Source: Oscillospiraceae bacterium
GTDB lineage: Bacteria > Bacillota > Clostridia > Oscillospirales > Ruminococcaceae
Reading direction: 5' to 3'
Length of the DNA: 64,000 nucleotides
Assembly: GCA_009781425.1 (NCBI GenBank)
Contig: WQYC01000001.1
Location: 1-64,000 of the forward strand
The position numbers and the translations under genes are program-made. Shown here one piece after another: positions 51,437 through 59,830 of the stretch; position 1 is the first letter of the stretch, and each line of letters begins with the position of its first letter. The notes beneath the pieces were generated by a model. It saw only the letters and a program-made list of their open reading frames with translations, was not told the DNA's origin and did no database searches.

Positions 51437-52177
51437 ATGTTAACCGCAAAACAATTTGAAGGTCTTAAAAAGGCAAATTTAAGTGTTGACGCGCAAAAAT
51501 CACGCGACAGAATCTCGGCGGCTTATAAAGCGGCATCAAGCGAGGTCAAGAAAACTATCCACGCGCTGTCCGGTCTCACGCAGAATACGTTCTACAACGC
51601 GTTCCAAAAAGGCACCGCTTCCCCCAAAATGGTTCTCGCAATGGCGCAGCTTCTCGGCATTTCGCCTTATTATTTTACAGGCGAATCCGATGAAAAGGGC
51701 AAGTTCAGCGACGATGTTCTCAAAAGCTTTTTAGCGGAGAAGAAGCTCGTTGTCGCTGTCGCCAAAAAAGGCGGCAGACCCGCGAAGAAAGCAGTTGCCG
51801 TAAAAGCAGAAAAGCCCGTAAAAACACGCGGCAGAAAAAAAGCGGAGAAGAAAGAAGCGGCGGCAGTTGTTGCAAAGCCTGCGGTAAAACCCGCAAGAGG
51901 TGGGCGCAAAGCTGCTGAAAAAACTGTCAAGGCTGCTTCTAAAGCTGCACCAAAAGCAGCTCCAAAAAAAGCTGTTCCCACTCCGAAGCCCGCACTTGCA
52001 AGCGACGATGTTGTAATTCAAGTTGCAATTCCGAAATCGCCGAAGCTTCAAAAAGCAATCGCAAACCTCGACGAGGAGGGTGCGGTTTTACTTCTGCGCG
52101 CGCTGATTAGAAAATCTGAAGCAAGCGACAACGCAAAAGCGCTCTGCGACATCATTAAGAGCTGTCTGCTCTCTTAA
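51437..52177 (+). CDS. HTH protein with lysine/alanine-rich histone-H1-like tail
   Basis: A 246-residue protein. The N-terminal part (about 1-95) looks like a Cro/CI-like helix-turn-helix (IHALSGLTQNTFYNAFQKGT, PKMVLAMAQLLGISPYYFTG). The middle (about 110-190) is an extremely basic low-complexity tail of K, A, P, G and R with AT-hook-like patches (KKGGRPAKKA, KTRGRKKAEKK, KPARGGRKAA), as in histone-H1-like and AlgP-like tails. The C-terminal 50 residues form a non-basic helical domain (AIANLDEEGAVLLLRALIRK). It probably binds DNA, perhaps as a nucleoid-associated protein. The ATG follows GGAGGG. Confidence 0.78.
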   Translation: MLTAKQFEGLKKANLSVDAQKSRDRISAAYKAASSEVKKTIHALSGLTQNTFYNAFQKGTASPKMVLAMAQLLGISPYYFTGESDEKGKFSDDVLKSFLAEKKLVVAVAKKGGRPAKKAVAVKAEKPVKTRGRKKAEKKEAAAVVAKPAVKPARGGRKAAEKTVKAASKAAPKAAPKKAVPTPKPALASDDVVIQVAIPKSPKLQKAIANLDEEGAVLLLRALIRKSEASDNAKALCDIIKSCLLS

Positions 52178-52187
52178 AATCCCAACC

Positions 52188-52233
52188 TTCAACAAAACTG
52201 AAAAGTACATTAGTATTTTTCAGTTTTGTTGAA
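52188..52233. terminator. Long inverted repeat after the H1-like gene
   Basis: Perfect 17-base arms, TTCAACAAAACTGAAAA and its complement, around a 12-base loop. It can act as a hairpin terminator in either direction, though the downstream T-run is weak. Confidence 0.6.
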
Positions 52234-52268
52234 TATACTTAATTAAAAATTAACAAACGGGGTATCAC

Positions 52269-53135
52269 TTGGAATACTTAAACATCATCATAAAAGCCAT
52301 TATTCAAGGGCTTACGGAGTTTTTGCCGGTGTCAAGCTCGGGGCATTTATCTGTCTTCGGGCACTTTGCCGAGCCACGCGAGGACAGCCTGCTCGTAATC
52401 GTCGTGCTTCATCTCGGCACGTTAGTTGCAGTTTTCATCGCATTCCGCGATATAATTCTCGGCATGATTAAAGAATTTTTTCTTACAATCGCTGACGTTT
52501 TCACAGCGAAATTCAAGTGGAGCAAAATGAACGACAACCGCAAAATGCTCTTCATGACTGTAATCGCGACTTCACTTTTAGTTCCTGTTTATCTCTTGGC
52601 GAAGGATTTTTTCACCGCACCAGAGGGGGACGGCGATATAATATTTGAGGGTTGTGCGTTTATATTCACAGCGATTTTGCTGTTCCTGTCCGATGCCTGC
52701 TTAAAAGGAGTAAAAACAGGCAAAAACATGAAAATTACCGACGCGCTCGTCGTCGGCTTGTTTCAAATTGCGGCATTATTTCCGGGCATTTCGCGCTCGG
52801 GCTCGACTATCACAGGCGGGCTTTTGTGCGGATTTTCCCGCCAGACTGCCGTTGCTTTTTCGTTTATACTTGGAATCCCCGCGATTCTCGGCGGCGGACT
52901 GCTTGAGCTCCGTGAAGCATTTAAAAGCGACATTGTTTTGAACTATCCTGAGCTTTTAATTGGCTTCGCAGTTTCAGCCGTAGTCGGCTTTTTCGCAATA
53001 AAGCTTGTAAAAATTATCGCACAAAAGGAAAAATTCAAAATCTTCGGAATTTACACTGCGATTCTCGGTACGCTCTGCATAGCCTGGGGCGTGCTTGAAA
53101 ATATGGATATAATAAAATTCTTTAACTTTAATTAA
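52269..53135 (+). CDS. uppP: Undecaprenyl-diphosphatase
   Basis: Recycles the lipid carrier for peptidoglycan by removing a phosphate from undecaprenyl diphosphate; confers bacitracin resistance. The 288-residue membrane protein has IQGLTEFLPVSSSGHLSVFG and the second motif FPGISRSGSTITGGLLCG, with about eight membrane segments. The start is TTG behind GGGGTATC; no ATG fits. Also known as bacA. Functionally linked with uppS elsewhere in the window. Confidence 0.95.
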   Translation: MEYLNIIIKAIIQGLTEFLPVSSSGHLSVFGHFAEPREDSLLVIVVLHLGTLVAVFIAFRDIILGMIKEFFLTIADVFTAKFKWSKMNDNRKMLFMTVIATSLLVPVYLLAKDFFTAPEGDGDIIFEGCAFIFTAILLFLSDACLKGVKTGKNMKITDALVVGLFQIAALFPGISRSGSTITGGLLCGFSRQTAVAFSFILGIPAILGGGLLELREAFKSDIVLNYPELLIGFAVSAVVGFFAIKLVKIIAQKEKFKIFGIYTAILGTLCIAWGVLENMDIIKFFNFN

Positions 53136-53151
53136 AAAAGAGGAATCAAAA

Positions 53152-55773
53152 ATGCCTGCTACAAATAAACCTGCTCCAAAAAGAGAAACAGCAAAGGAAA
53201 AAGCCGAAAAAGCCCGCTCCGGTGCGGCTGTCGCGCGTGATACGAAACGGCGCAAGCTCTGGTCACTTGTGCTTTTTTGCGTTGGTATTTTGTTTATAGT
53301 TTTCGCATTTGTCGGAAACGTGAACGCCGAAGCAAAGAACGCCGCCGACCATATTAACACCTTTTTGCGCGGAATGTTCGGTTTTGCAACATTTTTAACA
53401 GGTCCGATTCTCATTTACATAGCTGTCATGATTTCGACGAACAAGGGCAAAGGCACTGTCACAGCAAAGCTGATTCAACTCTGCTTCATTATTCTTTTGA
53501 TTTGTGCAGGGATTCAGATTATCTTCGTTGGCGAATTAAAGCTTGAAGAGGGTGAAAAAGCCGTCAACGTGCTGTTTGAAAACGGCAAAGGTCTCATCGG
53601 CGGCGGCTTATCGGGTGCTATTTTAGGGCTTCCGCTTATGCTTTTCGGCAGGATTACGGCGAGCATAATCGTAATTTTGATTTTCTTTGTCGTGTTCATG
53701 CTTGCTTCCGACATTACGCTATACGAATTCCTTAAAATCATCGCCAAGCCGTTCAGCCTTGCCGGCAGAAAAATTAAAGAACGAAGCGAGCAAATGCGCG
53801 AAGACAGCGAGTATTTGCGGCTTTATAACGAGCAGAAGAAAGAGCTTGACAAAAAGGCTGAAGCTGAACTTGAAACAGATAAAACAGAACGCTTAGAAAA
53901 AGAAGTAGACGAAGACTTGCAACGGCGGCTGAAATTTGCCGCAATCGAAGCCGCCGGGAACGCGGCAGGCGGGCGTACAACCACAAAGCCCGCACCTGAT
54001 GAAGACAGGCACAGAGACTTCCACGACGAGCTTCATTCCTACGTGACAGGCGAACCGAAGCCGGAACGTGAAGTCCATGAACCTATGTCCGAGCCGGTGC
54101 AGGAAACTCATGAATCGCCGATAATTCCGCCGGAAGAGCCCGACGGATTCATGAAGGTCGTCGGTGATTATATAAAAGAAAAAGAAGAGCAAGCGGCGCA
54201 GAACGAACAAAACGCGCAGGTGATTAACGAGAGCTTGACGACTGACGAAATGCCCGTAAACACCGAGTTTTTCGCGCCAAAAGAGCCGCAGTATACCCTG
54301 CCGCCCGTAACGCTTTTAACCGAACCTGTACCTGTGCAAAACACGCTTGATATTGAATCGGAAATCTCGCACAATTCCGAAACATTAGTGGAAACCTTGA
54401 AAAGCTTCGGCGTGCAGACAAAAATCGTTGGCGTCTGCCGCGGACCGTCTGTTACGCGTTATGAATTGCAACCCGCAGAGGGCGTAAAAATATCGAAAAT
54501 AACGAACTTAGTTGACGATATTGCACTTAATTTAGCGACAGTCGGTGTTAGAATCGAAGCACCGATTCCCAACAAGCGCGCGGTAGGAATCGAAGTCCCG
54601 AACCGTACCTCTGACACAGTAAATATCCGCTCGCTGATTGACAGCGACGTGTTCAGAAGCTGTGATTCTATGCTCGGTGCGGTCATTGGCATGGATATTT
54701 CGGGGGAAATAATCGTTTGCGACATAGCGAAAATGCCGCATATTCTGATTGCAGGAACGACAGGCTCGGGCAAATCCGTCTGCATGAATTCCATAATCAT
54801 GAGCATTATGTTCCGTGCCGCGCCTGAGGACGTTCGCTTTGTTATGATTGACCCGAAAATGGTGGAATTTGGCATATATAACGGTATTCCGCACCTGCTT
54901 ATTCCTGTTGTTACTGACCCTAAGAAGGCGGCAGGCGCGCTCGGCTGGGCGGTCACGGAAATGCTCAACAGAAACAAAACCTTCGCTGAATACGGCGTGC
55001 GTGACCTTGCGGGGTATAATTCGCTTTGCGTGGGCGACCCCGAGCTTGAAAAAATGCCGCAGATTGTTATATTCATTGACGAGTTCGCCGACTTAATGAT
55101 GGCGGCTTCGGGCGAGGTAGAGAGCGGAGTGTGTCGACTCGCGCAAATGGGGCGTGCGGCAGGGATTCACCTTGTAATCGCCACACAGCGTCCGTCTGTT
55201 GATGTAATTACAGGCTTGATTAAAGCTAATATCCCAAGCAGAATCGCGCTCCGTGTTGCATCGCAAATCGACAGCAGAACGATTATAGATTCCGCCGGAA
55301 ACGCCGACAAGCTACTCGGCAAGGGCGATATGCTTTTCAATCCTGTGGGTGCGCCAAAGCCGCTCCGTGTGCAGGGTTGCTGGGTTTCTGAAAAGGAAGT
55401 TGAGCGCACTGTTGACTTTATTAAGAAGACATTCGTGCTTGATTATGACGAGAGCGTGATTAAAGAAATCGAGGAAAACGCAGAGCTTGTCGGGCTTTCC
55501 AAGTCTGATAGGGATAAAAAGTCCGCCGAAATCGGCGAGCTCGATTTGTCCGATGACAAGCTTGACGAAGCTATCGACGCTGTAATTGAAGCGGGACAAG
55601 CGAGTACTTCTTACTTGCAAAGAAAGCTGAAGCTCGGCTACGGGCGGGCGGCGCGGCTGATTGATATTATGGAGCAAATGGGCGTTGTCGGCACGTTTGA
55701 GGGAAGCAAGCCGAGACAGGTTATTATGACGAGGCAAGAATGGCTTGAGAGGAAAGTTAATAATCAAAACTAA
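53152..55773 (+). CDS. ftsK: DNA translocase FtsK/SpoIIIE
   Basis: An 873-residue septal DNA pump. Four membrane helices (about 35-185) are followed by a charged variable linker (about 200-400), then the motor: beta-domain EGVKISKITNLVDDIALNLA, Walker A ILIAGTTGSGKSVCMNS (about 530), Walker B IVIFIDEFADLM (about 640), IATQRPSVDVITG, and C-terminal gamma winged helix TSYLQRKLKLGYGRAARLID. It moves chromosomes through division or sporulation septa. ATG after AGAGGAATC. It ends one base into the YgiQ gene. Confidence 0.95.
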   Translation: MPATNKPAPKRETAKEKAEKARSGAAVARDTKRRKLWSLVLFCVGILFIVFAFVGNVNAEAKNAADHINTFLRGMFGFATFLTGPILIYIAVMISTNKGKGTVTAKLIQLCFIILLICAGIQIIFVGELKLEEGEKAVNVLFENGKGLIGGGLSGAILGLPLMLFGRITASIIVILIFFVVFMLASDITLYEFLKIIAKPFSLAGRKIKERSEQMREDSEYLRLYNEQKKELDKKAEAELETDKTERLEKEVDEDLQRRLKFAAIEAAGNAAGGRTTTKPAPDEDRHRDFHDELHSYVTGEPKPEREVHEPMSEPVQETHESPIIPPEEPDGFMKVVGDYIKEKEEQAAQNEQNAQVINESLTTDEMPVNTEFFAPKEPQYTLPPVTLLTEPVPVQNTLDIESEISHNSETLVETLKSFGVQTKIVGVCRGPSVTRYELQPAEGVKISKITNLVDDIALNLATVGVRIEAPIPNKRAVGIEVPNRTSDTVNIRSLIDSDVFRSCDSMLGAVIGMDISGEIIVCDIAKMPHILIAGTTGSGKSVCMNSIIMSIMFRAAPEDVRFVMIDPKMVEFGIYNGIPHLLIPVVTDPKKAAGALGWAVTEMLNRNKTFAEYGVRDLAGYNSLCVGDPELEKMPQIVIFIDEFADLMMAASGEVESGVCRLAQMGRAAGIHLVIATQRPSVDVITGLIKANIPSRIALRVASQIDSRTIIDSAGNADKLLGKGDMLFNPVGAPKPLRVQGCWVSEKEVERTVDFIKKTFVLDYDESVIKEIEENAELVGLSKSDRDKKSAEIGELDLSDDKLDEAIDAVIEAGQASTSYLQRKLKLGYGRAARLIDIMEQMGVVGTFEGSKPRQVIMTRQEWLERKVNNQN

Positions 55774-57575
55774 TGAACAATAAATTTTTACCCGTCACAA
55801 AACAAGATAAACCTTTTGACTTTATCTGCCTTACCGGCGACGCTTATGTTGACCACCCGTCGTTCGGAATCGCAATAATTTCGCGCATGCTTGAAAGTCT
55901 GGGGTTCGCTGTCGGAATCATCGCACAGCCTGTCAGCGACGATGATTTTTCGCGGCTCGGCGCGCCTAAGCGCGCCTTCATGGTGACAGGCGGGAACATC
56001 GACTCAATGGTTGCGAACTACACAGTCAGCGGCAAGAAGCGGCACGACGACGCGTACAGCGAGAACGGAACTGGCGGCAAACGTCCCGACCGCGCCGTAA
56101 ACGCCTACTGTCAAAAGCTGAAAAAGCTCTTCCCTGCTTGTGAAATCGTAATAGGCGGACTTGAAGCTTCTTTGCGCCGTTTTGCGCATTATGACTTTTG
56201 GAGCGATAGTATTTTGCCGTCTGTGTTAGTTTCAAGCGGCGCGGATTTACTGCTTTACGGAATGGCAGAGCTGACCTTAGTGCAGTTAGCCGGGCGCTTG
56301 CGAAGCGGCGAAAAAGCAAGTGAAATTCACGATTTGCGCGGAACCTGCTATCTTACAAAGCCATCACAAACCCCGCTCGGCGCGGTGCAATGCGCCGACT
56401 ACGAGCATATAAAATTGCCCGAAAATAAAGCCGCCTACGCAAAAGCCTGCAAGCTTCAATATAATGAGCAGGACGAGGTCACGGGCAAGACGATAATTCA
56501 GCGGCACGGCAAGCAGATGTTAGTGCAGAATCCGCCGCAGCGAAGCCTGACTACTGACGAAATGGACAGGGTTTATGCGCTACCCTTCACGCGGATATAT
56601 CACTCTATGTACAAGCACGTCCCCGCAATTGAGGAAGTTGAGTTCTCGATTATCCACAACCGCGGCTGCTTCGGGAACTGCTCGTTCTGCTCGCTCGCGT
56701 TTCATCAGGGGCGCAGAATCCAAATACGAAGCGAGGAATCTGTTATTGAAGAAGCTGAAAGCTTCACGAAAAACCCAAACTTCAAAGGTTATATCCACGA
56801 TGTCGGCGGGCCTACCGCGAACTTCCGCAAGCCCTCCTGCCGCAAGCAACTGAAAAGCGGAATGTGCAAAAACAAGCAGTGCTTTTCCTGCGAAAACTTA
56901 GACACAGGACACGAGGAATACCTTCGGCTACTGCGTAAATTGCGAAGCATTAAAGGCGTCAAAAAAGTTTTTATCCGCTCGGGGATTCGTTTCGACTTCG
57001 TCAACCGCGACAAAAATAAAGAGTTTCTGCGCGAGCTTGTCGAACACCACACAAGCGGACAGCTCAAGGTCGCGCCGGAGCACGCTGTTCCGCGGGTTTT
57101 GCACTTAATGAGTAAGCCGCAGATTGAAGAGTACGAAAGGTTTGCGAAGAATTTCTACAGCGAAACAAAAAAGTGCGGGAAGGAGCAATATCTTGTTCCT
57201 TATTTAATGTCCTCGCACCCAGGCGCAACGCTGAAAGACGCAGTAGAACTCGCGCTTTTCCTTAAAAAGCACAACATCAGACCCGAGCAGGTGCAGGACT
57301 TTTATCCCACTCCCGGGACGATTTCAACCGCGATGTTTTACACGGGTTTAAACCCGCTGACAATGGAGAAAGTTTATGTTACGAAGGACCCCAAGGAAAA
57401 GCAGATGCAGCGCGCGCTATTGCAATATTACAAGCCCGAAAACCGCGAAATCGTAAGAGCCGCGCTGAACAAAATAAATCGGCGCGATTTAATAAGCATT
57501 TTGATAGGCGGAGATAAAAATTTAAACAATGCGAAAAAACAATTTAAACCTAAGAAATTTAAGCGCAAAAAATAA
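55773..57575 (+). CDS. YgiQ family radical SAM protein
   Basis: A 600-residue protein of the YgiQ family. The N-terminus has KPFDFICLTGDAYVDHPSFG, a B12-binding-like beginning; the radical SAM cluster motif is NRGCFGNCSFCSLAFHQGR (CxxxCxxC) near residue 300; a further cysteine pattern (CRKQLKSGMCKNKQCFSC) follows at about 357-375. The biochemical role is unknown. The ATG overlaps the ftsK stop (TAATG), so the two are translationally coupled. Confidence 0.92.
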   Translation: MNNKFLPVTKQDKPFDFICLTGDAYVDHPSFGIAIISRMLESLGFAVGIIAQPVSDDDFSRLGAPKRAFMVTGGNIDSMVANYTVSGKKRHDDAYSENGTGGKRPDRAVNAYCQKLKKLFPACEIVIGGLEASLRRFAHYDFWSDSILPSVLVSSGADLLLYGMAELTLVQLAGRLRSGEKASEIHDLRGTCYLTKPSQTPLGAVQCADYEHIKLPENKAAYAKACKLQYNEQDEVTGKTIIQRHGKQMLVQNPPQRSLTTDEMDRVYALPFTRIYHSMYKHVPAIEEVEFSIIHNRGCFGNCSFCSLAFHQGRRIQIRSEESVIEEAESFTKNPNFKGYIHDVGGPTANFRKPSCRKQLKSGMCKNKQCFSCENLDTGHEEYLRLLRKLRSIKGVKKVFIRSGIRFDFVNRDKNKEFLRELVEHHTSGQLKVAPEHAVPRVLHLMSKPQIEEYERFAKNFYSETKKCGKEQYLVPYLMSSHPGATLKDAVELALFLKKHNIRPEQVQDFYPTPGTISTAMFYTGLNPLTMEKVYVTKDPKEKQMQRALLQYYKPENREIVRAALNKINRRDLISILIGGDKNLNNAKKQFKPKKFKRKK

Positions 57576-58473
57576 AGTATTTATCGCCGTAATCGCTCTC
57601 TGGGTTTGCGTTTCCGCGCTTTTCACCATCAGCGGGAAATGGCACGATGTTTATGTTTTGTTCAGGTTGCGCGATAATATGAACTTCGCCTCATCGGAGA
57701 GTGCTTCGGTGCACTTCATCGACGTTGGGCAGGGCGATTGCGCTTTAATCATAACGCCCGAAAAAACCGTGCTGATTGACAGCGGCGAGCGGGAATATTC
57801 AGCCGCCGTGATTAATTATCTGCGGGCGCAAAGTGTGACGAAGCTTGATTATATCATCGTTTCACACCCGCACTCCGACCACATCGGAAGCACGAGCTTT
57901 ATAATTGACGAATTCGGCGCGGAATTCATAATTATGCCGAGACTCAAGGAGTCCTATGTCCCGACATCAAGCGCGTTTCTGCGCCTTTTAGACAGCATTG
58001 AAAACGGCGGCGTTGAAGTCATTTGGGCGAAGCCGGGAATGATTTTCGAGCTCAGCACGGATTCAAAAATGGAAATACTCGCACCGCTTTTTGAATATGA
58101 CGGTATTAACGATAATTCAGTGGTTGTTAAATTCAGTCATACTGCGGGCTCGTTCCTGTTTACAGGCGATATTGAAGCGGTTGCCGAGAATGATTTGGTT
58201 GAAAGCGAATTTGATATTTCTGCAGACGTACTAAAAATCGCCCACCACGGAAGCCGAACTTCAAGCTCGGCGAGATTCATTAACTCAGTTAACGGGCAAT
58301 ACGCAATAATCTGCGTCGGCACGCCGAATTCTTACAATCACCCGACCGAAGAGGTGCTTGACAGACTTATTAACAGGAACTACGAGATTTTCCGCACTGA
58401 TTTGCACGGAAGCATTGTTTTCGACTGCACTGACGACGGATTTATGATTTACGTTCAGAGAGGTGTCAAATGA
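57529..58473 (+). CDS. ComEC/Rec2-like MBL-fold metallohydrolase
   Basis: A 314-residue membrane-anchored protein with one N-terminal helix (about 16-32) and an extracytoplasmic beta-lactamase-fold domain: SVHFIDVGQGDCALIITP, SHPHSDHIGS (HxHxDH, about residues 107-112), FTGDIE and LKIAHHGSRTSSS. The same domain forms the C-terminus of the DNA-uptake protein ComEC, but no ComEC channel is present. The start overlaps the YgiQ gene by 47 bases; a later internal start would remove the membrane anchor. Followed by DUF3006, a frequent pair. Substrate unknown, possibly nucleic acid. Confidence 0.88.
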   Translation: MRKNNLNLRNLSAKNKVFIAVIALWVCVSALFTISGKWHDVYVLFRLRDNMNFASSESASVHFIDVGQGDCALIITPEKTVLIDSGEREYSAAVINYLRAQSVTKLDYIIVSHPHSDHIGSTSFIIDEFGAEFIIMPRLKESYVPTSSAFLRLLDSIENGGVEVIWAKPGMIFELSTDSKMEILAPLFEYDGINDNSVVVKFSHTAGSFLFTGDIEAVAENDLVESEFDISADVLKIAHHGSRTSSSARFINSVNGQYAIICVGTPNSYNHPTEEVLDRLINRNYEIFRTDLHGSIVFDCTDDGFMIYVQRGVK

Positions 58474-58679
58474 TTTATATTATAGATAGAATTGAGGAAA
58501 ATATCGCAGTCTGCGAATACGGCGATAAGAGGCTTAATCTGCCTTGTGCCCTGCTTCCCGAAAACGCGAAGGAGGGTGATGTCATACAGCGTAAAAACGG
58601 TGTTTGGTGCATTGATGAGGAAAGAACCGCAAAAAGAAGAGCAGAAATTGTTGCAAAAATGAAAAAATTAGGGTATTAA
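58470..58679 (+). CDS. DUF3006 family protein
   Basis: A 69-residue protein: MIYIIDRIEENIAVCEYGDK and LPENAKEGDVIQ are typical of DUF3006, a small beta-barrel-like family. It overlaps the MBL hydrolase gene by four bases (ATGA). The pairing with a ComEC-like MBL protein is conserved in Clostridia. Function unknown. Confidence 0.85.
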   Translation: MIYIIDRIEENIAVCEYGDKRLNLPCALLPENAKEGDVIQRKNGVWCIDEERTAKRRAEIVAKMKKLGY

Positions 58680-58691
58680 TTGTTTTAGCTA

Positions 58692-58720
58692 TTGACATTT
58701 CTGCCTAAAAGGGCTATAAT
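58692..58720 (+). promoter_or_regulatory. Promoter of the HD-GYP/hybrid kinase operon
   Basis: TTGACA (58692-58697), 17 bases, TATAAT (58715-58720), a perfect consensus, about 40 bases before the ATG. Confidence 0.9.
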
Positions 58721-58759
58721 ACTTAATAGTATAGACCGCTTTGCGGAGGAGTCTGCTCA

Positions 58760-59830
58760 ATGGAAGAAGCCAAGAAACAGCTCGTCATTGTTGACGATGA
58801 TATAACAAATTTAGTTGTAGCGCGGAATAATCTCTCCGAATGGTACGATGTTTTCACTGTGCCGTCCGGTGAGAAGTTTTTTGTGCTCCTTGAAAGAGTA
58901 ACCCCCGACTTGATTTTGCTTGACGTGAGTATGCCGGGCATGGACGGCTATGAGGTAATAAAAAGGCTCAAAGCCAATGAGCAAACCACTCACATTCCCG
59001 TTATTTTCTTAACAGCGAAAATCGACGGAAACAGCGAGCTTGTCGGGCTTTCACTCGGTGCAGTCGATTACATAGCGAAGCCTTTTTCGCCTTCTCTGCT
59101 TCATAAAAGAATAGAAGCACACTTACACGCCGAAAGCCATAAACGCGAGCTTCGGCAGATGAACAACGAGCTTTTGGAAAGCGTTGTAAATAAAACGCGC
59201 TCTGTTTTGGAATTGCAGAACGCCCTGCTTCGCACTATGGCTGAGCTTGTGGAGTGCCGCGATGATATTACAGGCGGGCATATAGCGCGTACGCAAGCGT
59301 TTCTCGGCGTTATGCTTGACGCGATGCAGGATAAAGGTCTGCACAAGGAAGAAATGTTAACCTGGGACAAAAACCTCGTCTTGCAATCCGCTCAGCTTCA
59401 CGACGTCGGTAAAATCGCTATTAAAGACGCGATTCTTTTGAAGCCGGGCAAGCTCACTCCCGAGGAATTTGACCAGGTTAAAGAGCACACTACCTTCGGC
59501 GAAAAAATTATCGACAAGATTAAAAATGATTCATCAGAGTGGGAATTCTTAGATTTTGCCAAGATTTTCGTCGCTACGCACCATGAAAAGTGGGACGGCT
59601 CCGGTTATCCCAAGGGCTTGGTAGGTGAGAACATTCCGCTTCTCGGCAGAACTATGGCTGTGGTTGACGTTTACGACGCTTTGGTTTCTGTGCGACCTTA
59701 CAAAAAAGCTTTCACGCATGAGGAAGCCTTGGACATTATTAAAAACAGCAAGGGTACGCACTTTGACCCCGAGCTCGCGGATTTATTTATCGAATACGAA
59801 AAAGAGTTTGAAAGGATAAACAAGGAATGA
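58760..59830 (+). CDS. Response regulator with HD-GYP phosphodiesterase
   Basis: A 356-residue cytoplasmic protein. The receiver (about 7-122) has acidic VDDD, phospho-acceptor Asp55 ([13 protein letters not shown]) and Lys107 (YIAKPFS), all intact. The HD-GYP domain (about 150-350) has HD at 214-215 ([13 protein letters not shown]), the HH pair in [10 protein letters not shown] and SGYP at 281-284. HD-GYP domains degrade c-di-GMP to GMP. The ATG is preceded by GGAGGAG. It overlaps the hybrid kinase by ATGA, its likely regulator. Confidence 0.93.
   Translation: MEEAKKQLVIVDDDITNLVVARNNLSEWYDVFTVPSGEKFFVLLERVTPDLILLDVSMPGMDGYEVIKRLKANEQTTHIPVIFLTAKIDGNSELVGLSLGAVDYIAKPFSPSLLHKRIEAHLHAESHKRELRQMNNELLESVVNKTRSVLELQNALLRTMAELVECRDDITGGHIARTQAFLGVMLDAMQDKGLHKEEMLTWDKNLVLQSAQLHDVGKIAIKDAILLKPGKLTPEEFDQVKEHTTFGEKIIDKIKNDSSEWEFLDFAKIFVATHHEKWDGSGYPKGLVGENIPLLGRTMAVVDVYDALVSVRPYKKAFTHEEALDIIKNSKGTHFDPELADLFIEYEKEFERINKE

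Noticed and set aside
54459-55076. 205-residue open frame opposite ftsK
   Set aside because: It is the antisense shadow of the conserved FtsK motor domain.
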